Source: F1-120-MAGs023 sp038228615 | Lineage (GTDB): Bacteria; Actinomycetota; Acidimicrobiia; IMCC26256; PALSA-610 | Length of the DNA stretch: 9,396 nt | NCBI GenBank assembly: GCA_038228615.1 | Contig: JBBRPC010000145.1 | Span: 1 to 9,396, forward strand | Reading direction: 5' to 3' | Shown here: piece by piece, positions 1-6,672 of the stretch | Position numbering within the stretch: the first letter of the stretch is position 1 | How the letters are laid out: each line of letters starts with the position of its first letter | Notes under the pieces: model-generated | The model's input: the letters and a program-made list of their open reading frames with translations, nothing else | The model's database searches: none | Told to the model about the DNA's origin: nothing | Made by a program: the position numbers and the translations under genes

Positions 1-116
1 ATTGCGCACTACCGTTTTTCAAGAGGCCGAACGTGCAGTGAATTCGGTCGGATTGTGTGTCGTCGTTGCGGCCGGACGTTACCGCTCTGCATCGGCGTGG
101 GCTGCCCGATGGGCGC

Positions 117-122
117 TACCGT
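117..122 (+). promoter_or_regulatory. Possible -10 element of ettA (leaderless geometry)
   Basis: TACCGT fits the actinobacterial TANNNT pattern and ends 8 bases before the ATG at 131, which would put the transcript start at or next to the start codon. No Shine-Dalgarno sequence precedes that ATG. No convincing -35 is visible at 17-18 bases upstream, so the call rests only on position and the -10 pattern. Confidence 0.3.
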
Positions 123-130
123 CGCTCGCT

Positions 131-1807
131 ATGGCTCATCAGTTCATCATCACGATGCACAAATTGCGACGTGTCGTTCCTCCCGATCGCGAGATTTTGC
201 GCGGGATCAATATCTCGATGTTTCCCGGCGCAAAAATCGGCGTGTTGGGATCGAACGGTGCCGGCAAGAGCACCTTGCTTCGGATCATGGCTGGTGTGGA
301 CGATGGCTATCAAGGTGAGGTGCGGCTGACCCCGGGCTACACGGTCGGGTACCTTCCGCAGGAGCCAGATCTCGACGCTGCCAAAAACGTCCGCGAGAAC
401 GTGATGGATGGACTCGGCGAGCTGCGCGTCGCGCTCGAGCGCTTCGATGAAGTTTGCAACGCAATGGGCGAGCCCGACGCCGACTTCGACAAGTTGCTCG
501 CTGAACAGGCAGAACTCCAGGACAAGATCGACGCTTCGAATGGCTGGGAGATCGACCGTACGCTCGACATCGCGATGGATGCCCTGCGTTGTCCGCCCGA
601 CGATGCCGATGTGACACAACTCTCGGGTGGAGAGCGGCGTCGGGTGGCGTTGTGTCGGCTCTTGCTTTCGCATCCCGATCTCTTGCTCCTCGACGAACCG
701 ACCAACCATCTCGACGCCGAGTCGGTCGCCTGGCTCGAACGATTTTTGCGCGACTACACCGGGACGGTGGTCGCAGTCACCCACGATCGTTACTTCCTCG
801 ACAATGTTGCCGGGTGGATTCTCGAACTCGACAAAGGCCACGGGATTCCCTGGGAAGGCAACTACTCGAGTTGGTTGGAACAAAAGGCCGAACGAATCGC
901 TCAGGAAGAAAAGGTCGATGAGACCCGTCGCCGAACCTTGGCGCGCGAACTCGAATGGATTCGCATGGCGCCCAAGGCGCGTCATGCCAAGGGCAAGGCG
1001 CGCATCACGGCATTCGACGCGTTGCAGGCCGAAGCTGATGCAGTCGAAGGCCGCCAGGACAAATTGCAGATCTCCATTCCGCCAGGGCCTCGTCTCGGCG
1101 ACGTCGTGGTCGAAGCCGTTGGCCTTCAGAAGGCATTCGGTGATCGCCTGTTGATCGACGAACTCGATTTTTCGCTGCCGCGCGGCGGAATTGTGGGCGT
1201 GATCGGAGCGAATGGAGCCGGCAAAACCACGTTGTTTCGGATGCTCGTCGGCCAGGACAAGCCCGATGTCGGTGAGCTCACGGTGGGATCGACTGTGCAG
1301 TTCGCGTATGTCGACCAATCACGTGCAACGCTCGATGCTGCCAAGACGGTGTACGAGGAGATCACCGGGGGCGTCGATCATCTCAAAGTCGGCAATCGGG
1401 AAATCCACGGACGTGCGTACTGTGCCGGACTGAATTTCAAAGGCAGCGACCAGCAAAAGAACGTTGGCGATCTGTCTGGTGGCGAACGGAATCGACTCCA
1501 CCTTGCCAAGGCGTTGCTCCAGGGCGGGAACGTGTTGTTGCTCGACGAACCGACAAATGACCTCGACGTCGACACGCTGCGTGCCTTGGAAGACGCATTG
1601 CTCGACTTCCCAGGCTGTGCCGTTGTGATATCGCACGATCGATGGTTCCTCGACCGGATTGCGACCCATGTGTTGGCATTCGAAGGAGACAGCGTGGTGC
1701 GCTGGTTCGAAGGCAACTTCTCTGACTACGAAGTCGAGAGGAAGAAACGCCTCGGTGCCGATGCCGACCAACCGCACCGAATCAAATACAAACCGCTGAC
1801 ACATTGA
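131..1807 (+). CDS. ettA: EttA, energy-dependent translational throttle ABC-F ATPase
   Basis: This is a soluble, ribosome-associated ABC-F protein with two ABC cassettes and no membrane segments. Known EttA binds the ribosomal E site and gates early elongation according to ATP/ADP level. The 558-residue length matches the family (E. coli about 555). Cassette 1 has Walker A GSNGAGKS (40-47), signature LSGGE (164-168), Walker B LLLLDEPT with catalytic Glu189, and switch His218. Cassette 2 has Walker A GANGAGKT (359-366), LSGGE (448-452), DEPT with Glu473, and His502. The inter-domain linker (about 240-325) holds the basic EWIRMAPKARHAKGKARI stretch typical of the EttA P-site-tRNA-interaction motif, and the QPHRIKY tail is also EttA-like. 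The frame stays open upstream to the window edge, but homology begins at MAHQFIITMHKLRRVVPP, so ATG 131 is chosen. Both catalytic Glu residues are intact, so the protein should be active. Confidence 0.96.
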   Translation: MAHQFIITMHKLRRVVPPDREILRGINISMFPGAKIGVLGSNGAGKSTLLRIMAGVDDGYQGEVRLTPGYTVGYLPQEPDLDAAKNVRENVMDGLGELRVALERFDEVCNAMGEPDADFDKLLAEQAELQDKIDASNGWEIDRTLDIAMDALRCPPDDADVTQLSGGERRRVALCRLLLSHPDLLLLDEPTNHLDAESVAWLERFLRDYTGTVVAVTHDRYFLDNVAGWILELDKGHGIPWEGNYSSWLEQKAERIAQEEKVDETRRRTLARELEWIRMAPKARHAKGKARITAFDALQAEADAVEGRQDKLQISIPPGPRLGDVVVEAVGLQKAFGDRLLIDELDFSLPRGGIVGVIGANGAGKTTLFRMLVGQDKPDVGELTVGSTVQFAYVDQSRATLDAAKTVYEEITGGVDHLKVGNREIHGRAYCAGLNFKGSDQQKNVGDLSGGERNRLHLAKALLQGGNVLLLDEPTNDLDVDTLRALEDALLDFPGCAVVISHDRWFLDRIATHVLAFEGDSVVRWFEGNFSDYEVERKKRLGADADQPHRIKYKPLTH

Positions 1808-1832
1808 GGCATTGCTCACGACGGGCCAAGTG

Positions 1833-2279
1833 CTATTGGGGCGCTTGAACGCTGTTGAGCGACTCGACCACGAATTGCGTTCCGCATGGCCCTGTTTTCG
1901 CAAGGAGTCGACCCGTGACGAACAGGCGTGACCCGGGTGCAGCGAGCAGCGTTCCATCTCGCGTCAGGCCGCTGGCGGCGACCGTGTAATTGCGAGGGAA
2001 CTGGAGCGAACGTAGGCCGAGCTTTCCGTCGAGTTCGAGACGCGCGCATTGCTTGACCACAGTGAACAGTCCACTCACAGTCGTGAGCGCCGCGTCGGTG
2101 GGATTCGGGCCAGGATCACGAAGCGTCGTGTTCGGGCCGGGGTCGGTGACCGTCGAATTCGGTCCCCGGTTTGCGGGTGAGTTCTTCGCAGTGTCGCTGC
2201 TGCAACCCGCGAGTGCCATCGTCAGACACACGGCCGTCGCAAGACCTATCGGGATGAAGCGGTGTGGCGGACCAACCAT
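1833..2279 (-). CDS. Small lipoprotein with a GPN-type 9-residue repeat, function unknown
   Basis: The 148-residue product begins with a basic n-region (VGPPHR), a hydrophobic stretch (about 8-24) and the lipobox LAGC, giving a lipidated Cys26 followed by SSD. It is therefore probably an outer-leaflet lipoprotein anchored in the cytoplasmic membrane. Next comes a Pro/Gly/Asn/Thr-rich spacer with tandem units GPNSTVTDP and GPNTTLRDP and a partial third (39-61). A small C-terminal domain (about 66-148) contains Cys78 and Cys132, which could form a disulfide. I do not recognise the domain. The frame is open upstream to 2561, but that extension covers the neighbour's coding sequence and would place the signal peptide internally. 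ATG 2279 puts the signal peptide at the N terminus. No good Shine-Dalgarno is seen. The gene is convergent with ettA (25-base gap) and divergent from the membrane protein gene. Confidence 0.75.
   Translation of the reverse strand: MVGPPHRFIPIGLATAVCLTMALAGCSSDTAKNSPANRGPNSTVTDPGPNTTLRDPGPNPTDAALTTVSGLFTVVKQCARLELDGKLGLRSLQFPRNYTVAASGLTRDGTLLAAPGSRLFVTGRLLAKTGPCGTQFVVESLNSVQAPQ
2103..2165 (-). repeat. 27-base tandem repeat encoding 9-residue GPN units
   Basis: On the + strand TTCGGGCC, TTCGGGCC and TTCGGTCC recur at 2104, 2131 and 2158, exactly 27 bases apart. In the lipoprotein this reads GPNSTVTDP, GPNTTLRDP and GPNPT. The period is a multiple of three, so copy-number changes would keep the frame. 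The repeat forms the flexible spacer between the lipidated Cys and the folded domain. Confidence 0.75.
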
Positions 2280-2284
2280 GGCCC

Positions 2285-2290
2285 TATTGT
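2285..2290 (+). promoter_or_regulatory. Possible -10 of the channel-like gene (leaderless geometry)
   Basis: TATTGT fits TANNNT and ends 8 bases before ATG 2299, which would place the transcript start at the start codon. It overlaps the minus-strand CACAAT candidate. If it is the real promoter, the alternative ATG at 2278 would not be on the transcript. Confidence 0.3.
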
Positions 2291-2291
2291 G
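2286..2291 (-). promoter_or_regulatory. Possible -10 of the lipoprotein gene
   Basis: Read on the minus strand the hexamer is CACAAT, four of six matches to TATAAT, ending 6 bases before the ATG at 2279. It lies on the complement of the plus-strand TATTGT. No -35 is evident. The position would imply a leaderless or nearly leaderless message. Confidence 0.2.
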
Positions 2292-2298
2292 CTGCTTG

Positions 2299-3393
2299 AT
2301 GGAGGCCGTCGCGCGCATTCTCTCGGCGGTGGCTGGTCTGATGGTGATCGTTGCCGTCCTCGACGCCGCAGTTCGGACATTCGTTCTGCCACGCAGCGCG
2401 ACGGTGACATTCACCCGCTCGATCGCACGGGCAAGTCGCGCCGTATTCAATCTTGGGGTTCGAAGCGCAGACACATATCCGAAACGCGACCGCATTATGG
2501 CGCTGTACGCTCCGATCACACTGTTGCTGTTCCCAGCGGTGTGGCTGGTCTCGTTGTTCATTGGCTTTGCAGCGATGTTTTATGCCGCCACTGGAGCGTC
2601 GGCTGGAACCGTGTTTCGGTTTTCTGGCTCAGCCTTGTTCACCTTAGGTTTTGCGACGCCATCGAGCGCTGCGCCGACTGTGCTGGTGCTATGTGAGTCG
2701 GCGATTGGGCTCACGCTGTTGGCGTTGCTGATTTCGTACCTACCTTCGATCTATGGCGCATTCAGCCGCCGCGAAATTGCCGTGTCGCGCCTCTCGGTTC
2801 GGGCAGGAACGCCGCCGTCGGCAGTGGCCATGCTGGAACGCGCGCATCTTGCGCAGTTCACTGATCGTCTCGATGAGCTGTGGGAGGAATGGGAGCTTTG
2901 GTTCGTTGAACTCGAAGAGACCCATACGTCGTTGGCGATCCTGAGTTTCTTTCGTTCGCCCCACCCCGATCGATCATGGGTGACGGCGTCCGGTGCAGTG
3001 CTTGACGCAGCCTCGCTGTGGATGGCAGCGCTCGAGACGCCAGCAACGCCAAACGCTGCGTTGTGCGTTCGGTCTGGCTTCATTGCCTTGCGCTCCATTG
3101 CCGACTCGTTTGGGATCGCATACATCGAAGATGTTGACCACGCGACCGAAATCAGTGTTTCGCGAGATGAATTCGAAGAGACGTTGAATCGGCTTGCGGC
3201 ACGAGGTATCCCGTTGAAAGCCGACCGAGATCAGGCATGGCGAGACTTTTGTGGTTGGCGAGCGAATTATGACACGGTGTTGCTGGGGATTTCCGGGCTA
3301 ATTATGGCTCCCTACGCTGCGTGGTCGAGCGACCGGTCGCCCGCCAAGCCCAGGGGCAGGTTGTCTCGGCGGGATCGCGGAGTGCACCAGTGA
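2299..3393 (+). CDS. Ion-channel-like membrane protein with degenerate K+ filter
   Basis: The 364-residue membrane protein has an N-terminal helix (about 8-27), a second helix (about 68-96), a re-entrant pore-like segment, and a third helix (about 126-152). The loop SGSALFTLGFATP (109-121) followed by a helix carrying Glu133 and GLTLLALLISYLPSIY looks like the pore-plus-inner-helix unit of two-TM potassium channels (Ion_trans_2 type). However, the filter reads TLGFAT rather than T(V/I/L)G(Y/F)G(D/N). The C-terminal half (about 160-330) is soluble and starts with RREIAVSRLSVRAG. It has a conserved-looking WEEWELWFVELEETH segment and an FFRSPHPDRSW segment (217-227). I recall uncharacterised bacterial proteins with this architecture but know no proven function. 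ATG 2299 is preferred because a TANNNT element lies at leaderless distance; ATG 2278 is in frame and possible, with a weak GGCGG upstream. The end is basic (RGRLSRRDR). Confidence 0.75.
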   Translation: MEAVARILSAVAGLMVIVAVLDAAVRTFVLPRSATVTFTRSIARASRAVFNLGVRSADTYPKRDRIMALYAPITLLLFPAVWLVSLFIGFAAMFYAATGASAGTVFRFSGSALFTLGFATPSSAAPTVLVLCESAIGLTLLALLISYLPSIYGAFSRREIAVSRLSVRAGTPPSAVAMLERAHLAQFTDRLDELWEEWELWFVELEETHTSLAILSFFRSPHPDRSWVTASGAVLDAASLWMAALETPATPNAALCVRSGFIALRSIADSFGIAYIEDVDHATEISVSRDEFEETLNRLAARGIPLKADRDQAWRDFCGWRANYDTVLLGISGLIMAPYAAWSSDRSPAKPRGRLSRRDRGVHQ

Positions 3394-3562
3394 TCTCAAC
3401 CATTCGGTGAATGATTTGCGCTGTGTTCACACGATCGTGACACCTGCGCTCTACACAACGTCGGCGGATCGGGCACAATGGTGCTGACGAACATCCGCGA
3501 CAACGAGATATCCAAGAACTACAACGCACGCGACAGCGCACGAACGAGAGAAGGGACGCGCG
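3394..3562. other. Intergenic region upstream of the WS/DGAT gene
   Basis: This is the longest gap (169 bases). It contains a perfect 10-base palindrome CACGATCGTG at 3430-3439 and candidate but poor -10-like hexamers TACACA (3452-3457) and CACAAT (3474-3479), neither with a well-spaced -35. The gene at its right end has a real Shine-Dalgarno, so the transcript has a leader here. No terminator hairpin with a T-run was seen after the upstream gene. Confidence 0.4.
3548..3556 (+). promoter_or_regulatory. Ribosome binding site of the WS/DGAT gene
   Basis: GAGAAGGGA lies 6 bases upstream of ATG 3563 and is a good Shine-Dalgarno match. It fixes the start of the acyltransferase and contrasts with several neighbours that have none. 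Confidence 0.75.
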
Positions 3563-5098
3563 ATGGAACGGCTCTCGGGACTTGATGCGGCGTTTCTTTC
3601 ACTTGAGACGCCCGCCGCCCACATGCACGTGATGGCGGTCGCGGTGATCGACCCAAGCGACGCGCCCGATTTCGATTTCGGACGCGTGCGCGAACATTTC
3701 TTGGAGCGGCTCCCGTTGATTCCGCCATTTCGGCGGCGCTTGGTCACTGTTCCCTTCGGATTGCACTATCCGGTGTGGGTCGAGGATCCGAACTTCGATA
3801 TCGACTACCACCTCCAACGCGCCGCGATTCCTGCGCCCGGGAGTGCACACCAACTCGCGGAGTTTGCGGCTGGAGTCGCGGGGCGCCCGCTCGATCGCGA
3901 CCGGCCGCTGTGGGAGATGTACTACGTCGAAGGTTTGGAAGGTGGCCGCGTCGGGCTCATTTCCAAGATCCACCATTCCGCGATTGACGGTCTGTCTGGC
4001 GTCGACATCATGGCGCATCTGTTTGATCTGGAACCGAATCCTGCGACTCGGCTCGACGTAGCGCTTGCGCCGGAGTGGCGTGCCGACCACGTGCCGAACG
4101 AAGCCGAGTTGCTCGGTTACGCAGTTGTCTCGATCGCGCGTCAACCTGCTCGTATCGCTCGCACGGCAATCAAAATGGTGGGAAGCGCGACGAAGATCGT
4201 GCAGCGCGTGACCGGCGGACACAACAAAGCCGGTCTGCCGATGACAGCGCCGAAACTCGCGATGAACGGCATGATCACGCCTCACCGCAAGATCGCGTTT
4301 GCGAGTGTGGAATTGAGCGAGGTCAAACGCGTCAAAGACGCGTTGGGTGTCAAACTCAACGACGTCGTACTCGCGATCGCCACTGGGGCGCTCCGGACGT
4401 ACCTCGATGGACGAGGGGAACTGCCAGATCGTTCGCTCGTCGCCTCGATCCCAACCTCAGTGCGCACAGAAGACCAAAAAGACACCATGGGCAATCGTGT
4501 GTCGTCGATGTTCGCTTCGCTGCCCGTGCAGATTGACGATCCACTCACACGTTTACAACACATTCATGAAGCGATGTTGCAGGCGAAAGATATGCACGAA
4601 GAGATCGGCGCGAACACGCTGCAAGATCTTGCCGAACTCGCGAGTCCGGCGATGCTTTCGAGCGTCATGCGGATGGTGACGACGCTAAAACTCACCGACC
4701 GTCTCGGCACGGCGATTCACAATGCGGTGATTTCAAATGTGCCAGGACCGTCGTTTCCGCTCTACATCGCTGGCGCACGGCTTGTCGCTATGCACCCGCT
4801 CGGCCCAATATTCGACGGCGCGGCACTGAATCTCACCGTGATCAGCTATCTCGACAGTATCGACTTCGGATTTCTCGGTTGCCGCGAACTCATGCCGGAT
4901 CTCGACGACCTTGCCCGAGCGGTCACCGATGGATTCGCCGAGTTGGTCAAGCTCGTCGACGCGATTACCGCGCCGACGCCCTCCGCGCCGGCAAGCATCC
5001 GCAAGTCGCGAGACCGTTCCGGGCGTGGCGAGCGATCGGATCGGCCGGTGCGCCCAGCGACGGGACTGAGTCGAGTTGCGCCGAGGACGGCCCGCTAG
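3563..5098 (+). CDS. WS/DGAT: wax ester synthase / diacylglycerol O-acyltransferase
   Basis: The enzyme transfers the acyl group of acyl-CoA to diacylglycerol or a fatty alcohol, making triacylglycerol or wax ester storage lipid. Members associate with the membrane face and lipid droplets. The 511-residue product opens with the family start MERLSGLDAAFLSLE. It carries DRPLW (113-117), the catalytic HHxxxDG as HHSAIDG (137-143, base His138), the LND motif (265-267), a GNRVSSMFASLP segment (310-321) and SNVPGP (391-396). These run in the order seen in actinobacterial Tgs proteins, and all key residues are present. Residues 471-511 form a Pro/Ser/Arg-rich tail beyond the usual domain end. Substrate preference (TAG or wax ester) cannot be read from the sequence. 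The gene stands alone on this strand, and its TAG stop overlaps the stop of the convergent PIG-L gene. Confidence 0.95.
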   Translation: MERLSGLDAAFLSLETPAAHMHVMAVAVIDPSDAPDFDFGRVREHFLERLPLIPPFRRRLVTVPFGLHYPVWVEDPNFDIDYHLQRAAIPAPGSAHQLAEFAAGVAGRPLDRDRPLWEMYYVEGLEGGRVGLISKIHHSAIDGLSGVDIMAHLFDLEPNPATRLDVALAPEWRADHVPNEAELLGYAVVSIARQPARIARTAIKMVGSATKIVQRVTGGHNKAGLPMTAPKLAMNGMITPHRKIAFASVELSEVKRVKDALGVKLNDVVLAIATGALRTYLDGRGELPDRSLVASIPTSVRTEDQKDTMGNRVSSMFASLPVQIDDPLTRLQHIHEAMLQAKDMHEEIGANTLQDLAELASPAMLSSVMRMVTTLKLTDRLGTAIHNAVISNVPGPSFPLYIAGARLVAMHPLGPIFDGAALNLTVISYLDSIDFGFLGCRELMPDLDDLARAVTDGFAELVKLVDAITAPTPSAPASIRKSRDRSGRGERSDRPVRPATGLSRVAPRTAR

Positions 5099-5898
5099 AA
5101 GATGCTGTCGAGGAAGGGTGCTCCCTCGGCACGAGTCGCGCCGCGCTCGATGAACCATTCGTAGCCGAACGATGTCGCGAATGCATCGTTTGGCATTTGG
5201 AGAAAGAAGCTTTGTTCGCCGATCTGGCTGGCGTGCGCCATCATGGCGGACTTTTTGAGCGCGACATATTCGCTGACCTCGACACGATGCGTGATCTGCC
5301 ATTCGCGCATTCCCAGGTTGAATGCTTCGATGGTTTCGGCTCCTCGCGACATTTCCTCTTGCATTTCTTTGGGTATTTCGTCGCGTTGACGTTGCATGAT
5401 GGCCCAAATGAAATCTCGGTTCATCGTTGCCTCGAACACCGCTGGCGTGTTCGCGAGTTCGCTAGCGCGGGCGCCGACATGGTGCACCTTGACATGATCG
5501 GGATGCAGATAGTTGCCCCGTTCGTCGTAGCCGATGAGGATATCGGCGTGCTCGTCGCGCAGGATGACAGCGAGACGCTGAGCGGCCTCCTCAAGATCGG
5601 CGGAGTGGAACGTGCCAGCGTCGTTGATCCGCGGGTCGTCCTCCATGCCAGAGTCGCGGTAGCCGAGAAATTCGACACGGTCGGCGCCGATGAGTGCCGC
5701 CGATGCGAGCGTCTCAGTGGTCCGTCGATCGGCGAGTGTTTCGTCGGCGCGAAGATCGTCGGGCACTTCGCCGAGTTCGCCTCGTGTTGCGACGACGAGC
5801 ACGACACGGTGCCCCGCGGCCTTTGCCTTCGCCATCGTGCCGGAGGTCGCAATCGCCTCGTCGTCTGGGTGCGCGTGCAGAACTACCAATGTCGTCAT
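5095..5898 (-). CDS. PIG-L/LmbE-family metal-dependent amidohydrolase, Mca/MshB-like
   Basis: This 267-residue cytosolic enzyme belongs to the zinc-dependent PIG-L family, which removes acyl groups from N-acyl-glucosamine-type substrates. MshB and Mca act in mycothiol synthesis and mycothiol-conjugate detoxification. It has AHPDDE (9-14): by analogy with MshB, His10 and Asp13 are metal ligands and Asp12 the general base. GYRDSGM (79-85) is also seen in Mca-type proteins. YDERGNYLHPDHV (124-136) supplies His132 (catalytic) and His135 (third metal ligand). The C-terminal region (about 160-267) also fits the Mca/MshB group in length. I cannot tell Mca, MshB or another PIG-L hydrolase apart from motifs alone, so no symbol is given. 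ATG 5898 gives the usual MTTLVVLHAHPDDE start. An upstream-extended frame runs into the TetR gene and is rejected. The gene lies 50 bases downstream of the TetR gene and is probably co-transcribed with it. Confidence 0.9.
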   Translation of the reverse strand: MTTLVVLHAHPDDEAIATSGTMAKAKAAGHRVVLVVATRGELGEVPDDLRADETLADRRTTETLASAALIGADRVEFLGYRDSGMEDDPRINDAGTFHSADLEEAAQRLAVILRDEHADILIGYDERGNYLHPDHVKVHHVGARASELANTPAVFEATMNRDFIWAIMQRQRDEIPKEMQEEMSRGAETIEAFNLGMREWQITHRVEVSEYVALKKSAMMAHASQIGEQSFFLQMPNDAFATSFGYEWFIERGATRAEGAPFLDSIF

Positions 5899-5948
5899 GC
5901 GCCGATTCTCGCATATGTCATCGACCCAACCAGGCTCACGTTCCAGAG

Positions 5949-6548
5949 CTAGCGCGGCGCGGTGAGGATTGCGAAGGTCGCACTCGCGAGCGCGTCGAGT
6001 AGCGCTTCGTCGTCGGCAGGGACTGCTCGGGCCAGCCGGTAGTAGTAGCTGCGCTCGATCATTGCCATGATGATCGACGCGGTGAGCGTCGCGTCGCTCG
6101 GCGGTATTGGCCACATCCCAAGAATTTGCTCCGCGAGTGCGACCACGAAATTCGTGAGGAGCGCTTCACCTTGGGCGGCGATGTCGTTCCCGGCAATTTC
6201 AATCTCCGTCCAGACCCGTACAATTGGGGCGCGACGCTTGTACAAGTCGCCGAATTGTTCGATCCAGTCTCGCAACGGTGCTGCGTTTGATGTAGTGAGA
6301 TCTATTGCCGGTAATGAGCGCGCGAGGTCTCGGAATTCTTCGCTGACGGTGGTCATCAACGTCAAGAACAGCGCCTCCTTGTTGGCAAAATAGAGATAGA
6401 ACGTGCCGTGCGATGTACACGCGGCTTTGACGATGTCGTCGACGCGCGTCGAGTGGTATCCGTTCGATTCGAAGACATCGACCGCCGCGGCCAGGAGCCG
6501 TGCCTGCGTTTGTTGGCCCCGCGATTTGGGTGCCCCCGGACTTGCCAC
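5949..6548 (-). CDS. TetR-family transcriptional regulator
   Basis: The 199-residue protein has an N-terminal TetR helix-turn-helix. RGQQTQARLLAAAVDVF (10-26) forms the first helix, GYHSTRVDDIVKAA (30-43) runs into the HTH, and SHGTFYLYFANKEALF (46-61) is the recognition helix with the typical TFYxYFxNKE signature. Residues 62-199 form the helical ligand-binding and dimerisation domain, too divergent to assign a ligand. The start is GTG 6548. It follows a TACCTT -10 by 7 bases, while other in-frame starts (TTG 6557, GTG 6584) lie on or upstream of that element. The frame is open to 6767, but that extension overlaps the divergent MaoC gene. It lies upstream of the PIG-L gene and head-to-head with the MaoC-SDR cluster, the usual layout for a repressor of the divergent operon. 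The regulatory target is inferred only. Confidence 0.9.
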   Translation of the reverse strand: MASPGAPKSRGQQTQARLLAAAVDVFESNGYHSTRVDDIVKAACTSHGTFYLYFANKEALFLTLMTTVSEEFRDLARSLPAIDLTTSNAAPLRDWIEQFGDLYKRRAPIVRVWTEIEIAGNDIAAQGEALLTNFVVALAEQILGMWPIPPSDATLTASIIMAMIERSYYYRLARAVPADDEALLDALASATFAILTAPR

Positions 6549-6555
6549 GACCAAC

Positions 6556-6584
6556 AAGGTACGCGAACCTGACTCCCACGTCAC
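6556..6584 (-). promoter_or_regulatory. Promoter of the TetR gene, leaderless type
   Basis: On the minus strand GTGACG (6584-6579) and TACCTT (6561-6556) are separated by 17 bases. TACCTT fits TANNNT and ends 7 bases before GTG 6548, so the predicted transcript starts at the start codon. This is the best-formed promoter in the window. It decides the TetR start, because no Shine-Dalgarno is present. Confidence 0.5.
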
Positions 6585-6661
6585 CTTTGCGCAATACTGC
6601 AGCACGCAGGTTGTTGGTTTATGACGAGATGCAGCGTCGTCGGGCGCGCAGATGAGGTTCC

Positions 6662-6666
6662 GGAGG
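6662..6666 (+). promoter_or_regulatory. Ribosome binding site of the MaoC gene
   Basis: GGAGG lies 6 bases before ATG 6673. It excludes the in-frame ATG at 6652, which lies upstream of it. No good promoter hexamers were found for this strand in 6549-6661. Confidence 0.8.
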
Positions 6667-6672
6667 TCGAAA

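Noticed and set aside
2..130. In-frame extension of ettA to the left edge (43 extra residues)
   Set aside because: These residues do not resemble EttA, and the family N terminus begins exactly at ATG 131.
116..1318. 400-codon open frame antisense to ettA
   Set aside because: It lies wholly inside a certain gene, has no recognisable domain or start signal, and is explained by high-GC codon bias leaving the opposite strand open.
1808..1832. Possible terminator between ettA and the lipoprotein gene
   Set aside because: Only a very short imperfect stem can be drawn, with no T-run on either strand.
1990..2298. N-terminal extension of the channel-like protein (up to 103 residues)
   Set aside because: It is the complement of the lipoprotein gene, whose signal peptide and repeat are coherent. 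The extension is not membrane-like and has no ribosome site. ATG 2278 remains a minor alternative.
4879..5952. 357-codon plus-strand open frame over the PIG-L gene
   Set aside because: It is antisense to a gene with intact catalytic motifs, overlaps the WS/DGAT end in another frame and shows no domain.
5899..6114. N-terminal extension of the PIG-L protein
   Set aside because: It overlaps the TetR C terminus in another frame, and the canonical N terminus is at ATG 5898.
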